Counted from the stretch's first letter, positions 15,830 through 24,974 are shown. The stretch: DNA of 25,297 nucleotides from Chloroflexota bacterium (GCA_022565015.1 JADFKI010000016.1:1-25297); one strand, 5' to 3'. The notes: a model not told the origin generated them from the sequence alone. A program made the numbers and translations.

Positions 15830-18800
15830 ATGGTCAGAAACAAAAAAACAAAGAAGGACTTGCTGGAGCAAATTGGCGTCCTGGAAGAGAAACTATCGGT
15901 TCTGGAGGGTGTAGAAAATCACCAGGGAGCTCCTTCGGACATAGAGTCGGCGAGCTACAACGAGACCTTGAAGGGGTTCATAGAAGGTTGCCCGGACGGC
16001 GTCGGTCTTGTCGTGGATGGCCGCGTCGTCTACGCGAATACAAGGTTGCGAGACATGAGCGGCTACCCGGACGACGAGATGGTTGGAATGCTCGCGACCG
16101 AATTCGTGGCGCCGGCCGACAAGGGACGGGCCGAAGACCGCATACAGTCATTGATGAAAGGCGAAGAGGCATTTACGTCGGAGTATACCCTTCTCAGAAA
16201 GGACGGACAAAGGCTTCCTGTTGAAGTCGCATCGCATCAGATTGAGTTCTGCGGAAAGCCCGCCATATTGAGCTTGATTAGAGACATTACCCGTAGCCGG
16301 GAAATACGGACAGCCCTGTTCGACGCTGAAGAGCGCTATCGGACCATCGTTGAAAGCGCGATATTCGGCATATACCAGACGACTCTCGACGGCCGGTTCA
16401 TAAGCGCCAATCAGGCCCTGGCCGATATGTTCTTATATGAAACCCCCGAGGAGCTGATTCAGTCGATCGATGACATAGGGCGGCAGATTCACGTAGATTC
16501 GAATCGTCGCGATGAATTCGCACGGCTGCTGAATAAAAACGGCGCCGTCACCAGATTTGAGTCCGAGGCGTACAGAAAAGACGGAAGTAGGATCTGGATA
16601 GCCCTTACGGCAAGGGCAATTCACGATGTTGAAGGCAACGTGGTCAGCTATGAGGGCATGGTTGAAGACGTCACCGAGCACAAGCGGGCGGACGAGGAGC
16701 TGAGAAACTCGGAGCAAAGATTTAAAGTCCTCTTCGAGGCCGCCCCAGATGCCTATTATCTAAACGACATGACCGGGACCTTCGTTGACGGTAACGCGGC
16801 GGCTGAGGAGCTCTGCGGCTACAAAAAGGAAGAGCTGATAGGGCAGAACTTCCTAAAGCTCAATCTTTTATCCACTGGACAGATAGCGAAGGCAGCAGCC
16901 CTTCTGGCTAAAAACGTGCTCGGCATATCCACCGGACCCGACCCGTTTGTACTCAGGCGCACGGATGGAACGCAGGTCGACGTAGAGATCACGACCCGTC
17001 CCGTGCGAATCGATGGCAGACGTCTGGTGCTGGGAATCGCCCGTGATATTACCGAACGCAAGAGGATAGAGCTCGCCCTTCAAGAGCGCGAGGAGCAGTA
17101 CCGCCGCATGGTGGAAGACGTTGCCCACGTAGTCTTTACGGCGGACAGCTCCGGACAGTTTACCTACGTCAACCCCCAGGCGGCGCGGCTCACGGGCTTC
17201 GCTACGGATGAGATTTTGGGAAGGCATTTCACCTTCCTGGTACACCCGGACTGGAAGGGCCGCGTCGTCAGGTTCTATCGTAAGCAGTTGGAGTCGGGGG
17301 AAAGGTCCACGACCCTTCAGTTCCCTATCGTTACCAAGCGAGGAAACGTGCGATGGGTGGAGCAGCTCGTAACGCTTATCGGTGGCAAGTCAGCTTCAGC
17401 GGGCGTCCAGGCCATCGTTTACGACATTACCGAACGGAAAGAGGCGGAAGAGGCCTTGATCAAGGCCCATGACGAGCTGGAAGACCGGGTAAGGGAGCGC
17501 ACCAAGGAGATCAGGGAAGCAAATACCCAACTGAAACATGAGCTCGAGGAGCGGAAAAAGGCGGAGGAGGCTCTTCGAAGCTCGGAGGTGCGTAACCGCG
17601 CAATCCTAGATGCGTTTCCCGACCTTCTCTTCCGCATGGGAACAGACGGCACGTTAAAGGACTATATCGCCCCCATCGAACAGCTGGCGCTTCCCCCTGA
17701 TCAATGGCTGGGTAAGAGGCTTCAGGACGTGATGCCCGGTGAATTTTCAAAACTGGTCATGAATGCGGTCCAGAAGGTCGTTACGGAAGGGCAGGTGCAG
17801 GCCATCGAATACGAATTGCCCTTGCCTATACCTGGAGGGGAGCTGCGTAGCTGGGAGGGACGCATCGTACTCAGCGGTGAGGACGAAGTTTTGGCGATCG
17901 TACGCGACGTTACGGAGAGCAAGAAAGCTCAGTTGGCGCTGGAAAGAGACTCCAAAGAGCGTGTAATCATCGCTGAGATCGCTCGAGTCATGGCGTCGTC
18001 CTTCGACATGGCCGAAGTATACGATCGGGTCACTGAAGAGTTGCTCGCCCTAATCAGGTTTGACAGGCTGTCAATCCATATTGTCGATGAGCAGAATGTA
18101 AATGGAACAGTTGCCTACAGCACCGGCATCGAGATAGCTGGAAGAGGTACGGGTGACGTTTACCTGGTCGAAGGGACCGCATTTGAGCATATCATTCGTA
18201 CTGGCAACCCTCTCCTAGTCCATATCTCAGAGGAAGATCCAGATAACGTATCGGAGCGATTTCCTACGCTCTTCAGACATCCCGAGTTCAAGTCGTTCTT
18301 AAGCGTCCCGATGATCTCCGAGGACCGTGCCATGGGGGCTATTGTTGTACAAGCTATAGCCGAAAACGCGTTTTCCACCAGGGATATGGAGTTTTTGGAG
18401 CAGGTAGGGTCCAGGCTGGCGGCGGCGATGGCCAACGCGCAGCTCGACACCGAACGGCGTCGGTCGGAGGAGGCGCTGAGGATGATGCAATATTCCGTCG
18501 ATCACGCGTCAGACGCCATATTCTGGATCGGGAAGGATGGCAGATTCCAATTCGTGAACGAGGCGGCGTGTAAGACCCTGGGCTACTCCAGGGAAGAGCT
18601 CCTCAATATGAAGCTATCCGACATCAATCCGAATTATACCGAGTCGGACTGGCCCAAACAGTGGGAGCGGGTCAAAGGCCTTGGCTCCAATATGCTTGAA
18701 ACGACTCACCTGACCAAAGACGGAAGGACCATTCCTATTGAATTGACGGTGAACTACCTGGAATTTAACGGGCAGGAGTTCAATTTCGCTTACGCGCGTG

Positions 18801-19978
18801 ATATTACGAATCGAAAGCGGCTGGAAAGTCAGCTCGTCGAGTCGCAGAAGATGGAGGCCGTCGGGCGTCTGGCGGGAGGGGTGGCGCACGATTTCAACAA
18901 CTTCCTTACCCCCATGATGAGCTATGCGTACCTCGCGACTCAGACGCCAAACCTGGATGACAGGCTCCGCGAGTACCTGGGGGAGATCCAGAAGGCCGCC
19001 GAACACGCCGCTAACGTGACGAACCAGCTGCTGTCTTTTTCCAGGCGCCAGCTTATCGAGCCGAAGGTCGTGGACATGAACGAAGTGATGTTCAACATGG
19101 ACAGAATGCTAAGGAGGCTCCTGGGTGAGGACCTGGAGATGGTGGCAATTCCGGATAAAGAGCCTATGTTGGTCAAGGTGGACCCCGGACAGATAGAACA
19201 GGTCCTCGTGAATCTAGTCGTCAACGCACGAGACGCATTGCCTGACGGCGGAAAGATCATCCTCACAACCTCCATCGCTAATGAGAATGATCTGCGATCG
19301 TGCAGCCTACGGGATGGCGAGGAAGTCGAGTACATAGTCCTGAGCGTTAAGGACGACGGCATAGGCATGGACGAGGAGGTAAAGTCCCATATCTTCGAGC
19401 CCTTTTATACGACGAAGGCTGCCGACAAGGGCACCGGCCTCGGCCTCTCGACCTGCTATGGCATAGTAAAGCAGGCCGGGGGCGATATCGAAGTAGACAG
19501 CACCCCGGGGAAAGGTACGAATTTCAGGGTCTTCTTGCCAAGGATCAAACCCACGGCAGGCCCTCTGGATAAAGCCTTGGTCAGTGCACCGTTGCCGCGG
19601 GGGACCGAGACGATTCTAGTTGTAGAGGACGAGGTAATGGTCCGGAACGTGACTGTCTACTCGCTTCGAGACCTGGGATACGAGGTCTACGAGGCCTCCA
19701 ACGGAGATGAAGCACTAAGGCTACTGGAAAGTCCGGATACGGCCTCCGTTGACCTCGTATTGTCGGACATTATCATGCCCCTCATGGGCGGGGTGGGACT
19801 GATGGAAAAACTGGGTCGGATCTTGCCGAATGTCCACGTCGTTTTGACCTCGGGGTACGCCGATAACGAATCGCTGCCCCAGGGTATCCTTCAGCCGACC
19901 ATTGAATTCCTGCGGAAGCCTTTCACCCCTGCCGATCTGGCCAAGAAAGTCAGGAGCGTCCTCGACGAGGGAAGATAG
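15830..19978 (+). CDS. Soluble multi-PAS hybrid sensor histidine kinase with receiver
   Basis: The product is 1382 aa from the ATG at 15830 (an in-frame TTG at 15815 would add five residues). No transmembrane segment is visible, so it senses inside the cell. Order: coiled-coil start; PAS1 (about 45-165), PAS2 (170-290), PAS3 (295-415), PAS4 (420-545), each ending in a (D)ITE/TR-type motif; coiled coil (545-585); PAS5 (588-700); GAF (about 710-880); PAS6 (about 885-1005); HisKA with His1020 in GGVAHDFNNFL; HATPase_c with NLVVNARDAL (N box), DDGIGM (G1), FEPFYTTK (F) and GTGLGLSTCYGIV (G2); receiver (about 1262-1380) with VVEDE, phospho-acceptor Asp1313 (LVLSDIIMP) and the Lys of FLRKPF. No separate response regulator or output gene is adjacent; His-to-Asp transfer within the chain is expected. 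Ligands unknown. Confidence 0.93.
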   Translation: MVRNKKTKKDLLEQIGVLEEKLSVLEGVENHQGAPSDIESASYNETLKGFIEGCPDGVGLVVDGRVVYANTRLRDMSGYPDDEMVGMLATEFVAPADKGRAEDRIQSLMKGEEAFTSEYTLLRKDGQRLPVEVASHQIEFCGKPAILSLIRDITRSREIRTALFDAEERYRTIVESAIFGIYQTTLDGRFISANQALADMFLYETPEELIQSIDDIGRQIHVDSNRRDEFARLLNKNGAVTRFESEAYRKDGSRIWIALTARAIHDVEGNVVSYEGMVEDVTEHKRADEELRNSEQRFKVLFEAAPDAYYLNDMTGTFVDGNAAAEELCGYKKEELIGQNFLKLNLLSTGQIAKAAALLAKNVLGISTGPDPFVLRRTDGTQVDVEITTRPVRIDGRRLVLGIARDITERKRIELALQEREEQYRRMVEDVAHVVFTADSSGQFTYVNPQAARLTGFATDEILGRHFTFLVHPDWKGRVVRFYRKQLESGERSTTLQFPIVTKRGNVRWVEQLVTLIGGKSASAGVQAIVYDITERKEAEEALIKAHDELEDRVRERTKEIREANTQLKHELEERKKAEEALRSSEVRNRAILDAFPDLLFRMGTDGTLKDYIAPIEQLALPPDQWLGKRLQDVMPGEFSKLVMNAVQKVVTEGQVQAIEYELPLPIPGGELRSWEGRIVLSGEDEVLAIVRDVTESKKAQLALERDSKERVIIAEIARVMASSFDMAEVYDRVTEELLALIRFDRLSIHIVDEQNVNGTVAYSTGIEIAGRGTGDVYLVEGTAFEHIIRTGNPLLVHISEEDPDNVSERFPTLFRHPEFKSFLSVPMISEDRAMGAIVVQAIAENAFSTRDMEFLEQVGSRLAAAMANAQLDTERRRSEEALRMMQYSVDHASDAIFWIGKDGRFQFVNEAACKTLGYSREELLNMKLSDINPNYTESDWPKQWERVKGLGSNMLETTHLTKDGRTIPIELTVNYLEFNGQEFNFAYARDITNRKRLESQLVESQKMEAVGRLAGGVAHDFNNFLTPMMSYAYLATQTPNLDDRLREYLGEIQKAAEHAANVTNQLLSFSRRQLIEPKVVDMNEVMFNMDRMLRRLLGEDLEMVAIPDKEPMLVKVDPGQIEQVLVNLVVNARDALPDGGKIILTTSIANENDLRSCSLRDGEEVEYIVLSVKDDGIGMDEEVKSHIFEPFYTTKAADKGTGLGLSTCYGIVKQAGGDIEVDSTPGKGTNFRVFLPRIKPTAGPLDKALVSAPLPRGTETILVVEDEVMVRNVTVYSLRDLGYEVYEASNGDEALRLLESPDTASVDLVLSDIIMPLMGGVGLMEKLGRILPNVHVVLTSGYADNESLPQGILQPTIEFLRKPFTPADLAKKVRSVLDEGR

Positions 19979-20039
19979 CGCGTATCGGCCGCGGCTTACG
20001 CCGGCGATCGAAACTTCAGTGGCTCGGGAATGCGACCGG

Positions 20040-20525
20040 CTAGCTCTTCTGCTCGGCTTCCGCATCTTCGTCCAGCGCTATGTACTTTGATGGGCACTTC
20101 ACGATCACGTTCTGGCTGGCGAATACGCCGTCGGAACCGTAAGTGCCTTCCAGGATTATCTCCGAGTGTTCGTTGAAGAACAGGTCTGGAAACACACCGT
20201 TATGCAAGGCATCCAACGTCTCGGCGCCGTCGGTCAAGGTAAAGCTGGCGAGGGTGGACTCGTCCTCTCGCTCGAAAGACACCGGCACGAGCTTGCCGCT
20301 CACTCTCACGAGTTTGCCTTCGGGGGTGGCGCCCCGATCGATCATCTCGCTGACCGTGTAGTAGTAGACCGTGGCGCTCTGAAAGGCCATAAAGGCAAAA
20401 TAGCCCAGGGCGCCAATCAGCACTATCGCCCCGATAATAATCTTGGCGTTGCCCGAAAGGAGACCCTTGCCGGAATCCTCCTCCGGGAGCACGGGCAAAG
20501 AAGCGTCTAAAGTGACCTTTTCCAT
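20040..20525 (-). CDS. ccmE: Cytochrome c maturation protein CcmE, Cys-type variant
   Basis: The product is 161 aa. One N-terminal membrane anchor (about residues 28-49, KIIIGAIVLIGALGYFAFMAF) is followed by the OB-fold domain (YYYTVSEMI, GKLVRVSGKLVP, SFTLTDGAETL, FFNEHSEIILEGTYGSDGVFASQNVIVKC). CcmE is the heme chaperone of System I; it normally binds heme covalently through the His of HxxxY. Here the same place reads VKCPSKY, so Cys144 replaces that His while Tyr148 is kept. A CxxxY CcmE is known from archaea and some bacteria such as Desulfovibrio, in a variant System I. The start at 20525 has purine-rich GGGAGGATGAGG upstream. It is the last gene of the ccmC-ccmD-ccmE cluster. Confidence 0.93.
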   Translation of the reverse strand: MEKVTLDASLPVLPEEDSGKGLLSGNAKIIIGAIVLIGALGYFAFMAFQSATVYYYTVSEMIDRGATPEGKLVRVSGKLVPVSFEREDESTLASFTLTDGAETLDALHNGVFPDLFFNEHSEIILEGTYGSDGVFASQNVIVKCPSKYIALDEDAEAEQKS

Positions 20526-20573
20526 TTACCTCATCCTCCCCTGATCATCATCATCTGGGCTGGGCTGAACGCA

Positions 20574-20906
20574 TTATTCGGCGTCGCCTGGTGCCGATTG
20601 ACGTTCGCGCTCCGCGAGCACGCGCCGCAGGAGATCTATCTCCCGGCGCATTTCGCGTTGTCGTCGCGACATCATGAACGCGTAGCCGAAAAATGCCCCC
20701 CACGTAATTATATATACGGCAAAAAGCCACGGCAATTCAGACTCGCCGGGGGTATGCTCCAGAGGATCGGCTATCGCTTCGGACAGTCCCGCAATGCCGT
20801 CGTAGGCGAATACAGTCGTCTGGGTGGCCAGAAATGCGAACCATATGACGACCGGGAGCAATCCCGAGAGAATAATCTTTTTACGCGGCAATCTTATGCA
20901 AATCAT
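20574..20906 (-). CDS. ccmD: CcmD-like protein with extra N-terminal hydrophobic segment
   Basis: The product is 110 aa from the ATG at 20906. It overlaps the 3' end of ccmC by 26 bp. The C-terminal part has the CcmD look: a single membrane helix (about 59-78, LPWLFAVYIITWGAFFGYAF) followed by a charged, arginine-rich coiled segment (82-103). CcmD helps release holo-CcmE from the CcmABC complex. The N-terminal 57 residues are additional: a second hydrophobic helix (about 10-30) that could be a signal peptide, then a stretch of about 25 residues predicted outside. Normal CcmD is only about 40-70 aa with one helix. The start site is uncertain, since a TTG at 20891 is also possible. The position between ccmC and ccmE supports the call more than the weak sequence likeness. 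Confidence 0.68.
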   Translation of the reverse strand: MICIRLPRKKIILSGLLPVVIWFAFLATQTTVFAYDGIAGLSEAIADPLEHTPGESELPWLFAVYIITWGAFFGYAFMMSRRQREMRREIDLLRRVLAERERQSAPGDAE

Positions 20907-21627
20907 CCAGGGCCGCTTCCGCCCTTCGCAGGGAGTATCTTTCCACGAGTAGATAGACATATAGGAATGTAAAGGTGACCAGTGAGACCATCAGGGTGAC
21001 GAAGATGCGCGTTGAGCCCAGGGCGTCGCCCTCCTCGGCCAGCGGCCCAGTATTCAGCTCCGGATGCGCGGTGCGCCACCAGATGGTAGCCATGTAGATT
21101 ATAGGCGCGTCGATAGCCCCTATCAACGCCACGACGGAGCCGTAGCGGGCGCCCTGAGAGCCCTTGGGCGAATACGCCCTGACCATCAGGTAGCCCACGT
21201 AGATGAACCAGAGCATCAATGTGGTCGTTAGCTTCGCGTCCCAGGTCCACCACCAGCCAAGGTCGCCTCTCGCCCATATCACGCCCGTTACAAGGATCAG
21301 GCTGGCGAAGACCACCCCAAGCTCCGCCGTCGAATAGGCCAGGCTGTCCCACTTTTCAGAGCCCGTGGCAAGGTGAATCAGGCTGGCGATGGCCACGATC
21401 ACAATCGACATCATTCCGAGCCACCCCAGCGGCACATGGAAGTAGAAGATGCGCTGCGATACGCCGAGGTTAAGCTCTGTGGGCACCCAAAAGAAGACCA
21501 TGTAGAGTGTCAACGCCATGAGGATGGCGCTAATGGCGAGCAAGCCGTTCCTGATAAGCGCCGACGCCTTGGAATCGGCCGGCTCTATCCCGTCCGGGGC
21601 AAACGTGATGTCGGAATTAGCTGCCAT
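20881..21627 (-). CDS. ccmC: Heme exporter / cytochrome c maturation protein CcmC
   Basis: The product is 248 aa with six hydrophobic segments. The heme-handling WWD motif is present as GWWWTWDAKLT (residues 124-134), and the two expected axial histidines are His64 (YFHVPLGW) and His188 (WWRTAHPE) on either side. CcmC loads heme onto CcmE in the inner membrane. The length and topology fit CcmC rather than the larger CcmF. ccmA, ccmB, ccmF and ccmH are not in the window. No ribosome binding site is seen before the ATG at 21627, although a GATACATT stretch just upstream may be a -10 region. It leads the ccmCDE cluster on the minus strand. Confidence 0.95.
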   Translation of the reverse strand: MAANSDITFAPDGIEPADSKASALIRNGLLAISAILMALTLYMVFFWVPTELNLGVSQRIFYFHVPLGWLGMMSIVIVAIASLIHLATGSEKWDSLAYSTAELGVVFASLILVTGVIWARGDLGWWWTWDAKLTTTLMLWFIYVGYLMVRAYSPKGSQGARYGSVVALIGAIDAPIIYMATIWWRTAHPELNTGPLAEEGDALGSTRIFVTLMVSLVTFTFLYVYLLVERYSLRRAEAALDDLHKIAA

Positions 21628-21805
21628 ATGTGCAATGTATCACAATGCTTTTCGCAATTCTAGCAATTCTCAACGCGGTCGGAAAGGGGCTTAAGCCCGT
21701 GGCCAGGGGCCGATTCGCCTTGTCGGTGAGCGGGAGTCGAGCTTCATGAAGCCCCGTCATACGTCGTCAAATACGAGCGTGAGTCAATATTAGATGTGCG
21801 CGTCT

Positions 21806-22942
21806 CTAACGGTCCGCAACGGACCCATCGTCCCTTAACGGCGTGTTCAAAGGCCGAGGGGTGTACTGGTGGGTGGCGAAAAACTCGTCGTTGATCTCGA
21901 CCCCGATGCCGGGCTCCTCGGGGATTATCAGATAGCCCTTTTCCAGCCTGAGCGGCTTCTTCACCATGAGGCTCTTGGGCGGCTTGTCCTCTCCCGTGTA
22001 CTCTTGCAAGACGAAATTGGGAATGCACGCGTCCAGCTGTACGCAGGCTGCCGTGCTAATGGGCGTAAGCGGATTGTGTGGTATGACTCCGACACTGAAC
22101 GACTCCGCGACGGCGGCTATCTTCTTGCAGTGGGTAAGGCCTCCTGCGAGGCAGACGTCAGGCCGTATGTATCGCGCGGCCTTTAGCTGCAGCAGCTCGC
22201 GAAACTCCCAGATCGTGTGTATGCGCTCGCCCGTGGCTATCGGTATGTTGATGCTCCGCGCTATCTCCGCCATGGACTCGTTGCTGTCCGGCGTCGTCGG
22301 GTCTTCGTAGAAAAATGGCCTGAACTCCTCGATAGCTCGCCCCAGCTCGATGGCCTCCGGTATCGTCAGCCTCCGGTGTATCTCCACGCAAACGTCGATG
22401 TCGTTTCCACCCGCTTCACGAACCGCCGCGACACGTTGCCTCGCCTCGGCGATCATGGCGGAGTACCGCTGGTTGTAGTATTGCGTTTGGGAATTCTCGA
22501 CGAAAGGCGTGAAGCGCAGCGCCGTGAATCCCTCGTCGACCGCCGCCTTGGCATTGGCGTACAGGTCCTCTACCGTGTCGCCGTTTACGTGCATGTACAC
22601 GCGGGCCTTGTCTCGGACCTTGCCGCCCATGAGGACGTATACGGGCGCCTCGAAGTGCTTGCCGGAGATGTCCCATAGCGCGATGTCTATGGCGGACAGC
22701 GCGCCCATGATGGCCGCCCCTCTGAAATGGGAGAAGCGGTAGAGGTACTGAAAGTGATGCTCGATGCGGAGGGGGTCTTTGCCTACAAGGTACCGCGCGA
22801 AGGTGTTTACGGCCGCCTCCGCAGCCTCCGGAACGCCATGCAGTCCGGCTTCGCCGATACCTACGATTCCGTCGTCGGTCGTGACCTTCACCAGCAGCCA
22901 CTTGTCCTCGGCGAGTATCGTCTCGACTGATTCAATCTTCAT
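21806..22942 (-). CDS. Mandelate racemase / galactonate dehydratase-like enolase-superfamily enzyme
   Basis: The product is 378 aa. The N-terminal capping domain (1-115) ends in the conserved MGALSAIDIALWDISGKHFEAPVY block. The barrel carries the superfamily ligands in the order found in galactonate dehydratase: Glu187 and His189 in VCVEIHRR, Glu213 in FYEDP, Glu239 in ATGER, His289 in IPHNP and Glu314 in LQEY. Such enzymes abstract a proton next to a carboxylate and usually dehydrate sugar acids. The ligand at position 187 is Glu where galactonate dehydratase has Asp, and no GR-type GRV follows, so the substrate may differ. The C terminus (GLGVEI-like GIGVEINDEFF) is normal. The gene lies 85 bp behind ilvD on the same strand and may be cotranscribed with it. 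Start by ATG; ribosome binding site weak. Confidence 0.9.
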   Translation of the reverse strand: MKIESVETILAEDKWLLVKVTTDDGIVGIGEAGLHGVPEAAEAAVNTFARYLVGKDPLRIEHHFQYLYRFSHFRGAAIMGALSAIDIALWDISGKHFEAPVYVLMGGKVRDKARVYMHVNGDTVEDLYANAKAAVDEGFTALRFTPFVENSQTQYYNQRYSAMIAEARQRVAAVREAGGNDIDVCVEIHRRLTIPEAIELGRAIEEFRPFFYEDPTTPDSNESMAEIARSINIPIATGERIHTIWEFRELLQLKAARYIRPDVCLAGGLTHCKKIAAVAESFSVGVIPHNPLTPISTAACVQLDACIPNFVLQEYTGEDKPPKSLMVKKPLRLEKGYLIIPEEPGIGVEINDEFFATHQYTPRPLNTPLRDDGSVADR

Positions 22943-23027
22943 TTTTTTAGCTTCTCACTTCCAAGTTCGCTATAAATACTGGGACCTTATTGGCCTCGAA
23001 TGAGTAAAACGGTTGCTCCGAACGGCG

Positions 23028-24713
23028 TCAGGTAGTCACCGCGCCTAAGGATGCTGAGGAGACAAGCCTGGCATACTTGGCGAGTACGCCTCGTTCGTAG
23101 TTGGGTTTGGGCGGCGTCCACCGGGAACGCCTCGCCTTCATCTCAACGTCTGTGATCCTTAGCTCCAACAGCCTCTTATCGGCGTCCATCGCGATGGTGT
23201 CGCCGTCTTCTATGAGCGCGATGGGGCCTCCGACCGCCGCCTCCGGGGCAACGTGACCTATCATGGGACCTCTGGTCGCTCCTGAAAACCTGCCGTCCGT
23301 TATCAGCATCGTGCTGTCGTCCAATCCCCGCCCCACCATCGCAGACGTTACCGAGAGCATCTCCTGCATGCCCGGTCCGCCCCTGGGGCCTTCGTACCGT
23401 ATGACTACGACGTCGCCCGCGGCTATGTTGCCTTCGATGACCGCGTTGAAGGCCTCGCGTTCGCTGGAGAATACCCTGGCGGGGCCTTCGTGCTTGAGGA
23501 GGGCTGTCGCCGACACCTTCATGACCGCTCCCTCAGGCGCGAGATTGCCTTTGAGGATCGCGAGGCCGCCCGTGGAGCTTCGTGGAGCACTAACGGGATA
23601 TATCACATCGCCGTCGGGTTTTGCGCTCACCGAGGCTAAATTCTGCGCGAGGGTCAGGCCGGTCACGGTCTGCGTTTCGCCGTGAAGCAGCCCTGCGTCG
23701 AGAAGCTCCTTCAGCACCATCGGCACGCCGCCTATCGCATCGACGTCGGCCATGACGTAGCGGCCGCCCGGCTTCAGGTCCGAAATGTACGGAGTTCGGC
23801 GGCTCATCTCGTCGAAGTCGTCGATAACCAGGGGGACCTCGGCCTCGTGTGCGATGGCCAGAAGGTGCAGCACCGCGTTGGTGGAGCCGCCGAGGGCAAG
23901 CACGGCCACGATTGCGTTTTCCAGTGCCTGCCGCGTCACGATGTCCCGTGGTCTCAGCCCCAGCTCAAGACAGCGGTAGACGGCCTTCCCCGCGTTGAAC
24001 GCCGCGTCCAGGTTTCTTGGGTCGTTGGCGGGGATGGAGACGGAGCCGGGGAGCGCCATACCCATGACCTCAGCCGCCGTGGCCATCGTGTTCGCCGTGA
24101 ACATGCCGGGACAGGCGCCCTCGCCAGGGCATGCGACGCGTTCGAGGCCCTCGAGGTCCTCCAGGCTCAGATCACCACCGTAATATGAGCCTACGCCCTC
24201 CATGACGTCCTGGACGTTCATGGGCTTGCCCTTGTACGACCCGATCTGGATGGACCCACCGTATACGTAGACAGAGGGTATGTTGAGCCGGACCATGGCC
24301 ATCAGCGCGGCCGGGGTGTTCTTGTCGCAGCCGCCAACGACGATGAGCGCATCCATTCCCTCGGCGAAGGCGACGGTCTCGATGGAGTCGGCTATGACCT
24401 CCCTGCTGACCAGGGACGCCTTCATTCCCTCGTGCCCCATTGATATGCCGTCACTCACCGTGATGGTGCCGAACGTGAAGGGCACGCCGCCGGCCTCACG
24501 CACGCCCTCTTCGGCCTTCTTAGCGAGCCTGTGCAGATGAATGTTGCAGGGCGTAATGTTGCTGGACAGGCTGGCTATGCCGATGAATGGCCTGACCATA
24601 TCCTCGTCGTCAAGGCCCACGCCGCGTAGAAACGCCCGTGCGCCGGCCTTGTCCGGCCCGTCTACGACCACGTGACTCCGGTGTTTTAGGTTGGATATTT
24701 TTTCTTGTCCCAT
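23028..24713 (-). CDS. ilvD: Dihydroxy-acid dehydratase (IlvD/EDD family)
   Basis: The product is 561 aa. IlvD removes water from 2,3-dihydroxy acids in branched-chain amino acid synthesis, using an Fe-S cluster and Mg2+. The three cluster cysteines are Cys56 (SNITPCN), Cys129 (GGCDKN) and Cys201 (GEGACPGMFTAN). Lys131, next to Cys129, is in the place of the carbamylated Lys. Other signatures are TVSDGISMGHEGMKASL, LALGGSTNAVLHLLAIA, DGRFSGATRG and GHVAPEAAVGGPI. The family also holds sugar-acid dehydratases, and the adjacent enolase-type gene leaves that open, but overall the motifs favour true DHAD. A second copy ends 507 bp upstream on the same strand. The start is the ATG at 24713; the ribosome binding site is weak. 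Confidence 0.96.
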   Translation of the reverse strand: MGQEKISNLKHRSHVVVDGPDKAGARAFLRGVGLDDEDMVRPFIGIASLSSNITPCNIHLHRLAKKAEEGVREAGGVPFTFGTITVSDGISMGHEGMKASLVSREVIADSIETVAFAEGMDALIVVGGCDKNTPAALMAMVRLNIPSVYVYGGSIQIGSYKGKPMNVQDVMEGVGSYYGGDLSLEDLEGLERVACPGEGACPGMFTANTMATAAEVMGMALPGSVSIPANDPRNLDAAFNAGKAVYRCLELGLRPRDIVTRQALENAIVAVLALGGSTNAVLHLLAIAHEAEVPLVIDDFDEMSRRTPYISDLKPGGRYVMADVDAIGGVPMVLKELLDAGLLHGETQTVTGLTLAQNLASVSAKPDGDVIYPVSAPRSSTGGLAILKGNLAPEGAVMKVSATALLKHEGPARVFSSEREAFNAVIEGNIAAGDVVVIRYEGPRGGPGMQEMLSVTSAMVGRGLDDSTMLITDGRFSGATRGPMIGHVAPEAAVGGPIALIEDGDTIAMDADKRLLELRITDVEMKARRSRWTPPKPNYERGVLAKYARLVSSASLGAVTT

Positions 24714-24877
24714 GGGAGCCTGTTGTTTACGTGCCGGAAATTTTGAAGCCGTTCACGCCGCTACGGAGTCTAGTTCTCATGCGCGATTGAAATAGCATCC
24801 TCCCTCCCCTTTGTGGTCCGATGCGTCGGTCCGTGGGGACGGACTCCGGCCTGATTCCTTGCAAGGAGTCGGAGACA

Positions 24878-24904
24878 CCGAAGATATTCCTCATAGGAGT
24901 CGGA
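24878..24904 (+). repeat. 27-nt direct repeat, copy 1
   Basis: This segment, beginning CCGAAGATATTCCTC and ending GGAGTCGGA, occurs again exactly at 25133-25159. It contains a small inverted repeat (TCCT-CAT-AGGA). Related GACTCC/GGAGTC segments flank it at 24843-24873. Confidence 0.85.
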
Positions 24905-24947
24905 GGAGGGAGCTAGAGGGAGGGGTACGCTTCACCCTCGCCTCAAT

Positions 24948-24966
24948 CCTCTCCCTGAGGGAGAGG
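24948..24966. repeat. Perfect 8-bp inverted repeat (hairpin)
   Basis: CCTCTCCC and GGGAGAGG are separated by TGA. No T-run follows on either strand, so it does not look like a simple terminator. It is part of the hairpin cluster between the two ilvD copies. Confidence 0.85.
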
Positions 24967-24974
24967 AGGCATAG

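Noticed and set aside
21687..21698. 12-bp palindrome GGGCTTAAGCCC between ccmC and the enolase-type gene
   Set aside because: It has no loop or T-run, and I see nothing around it to give it a role.
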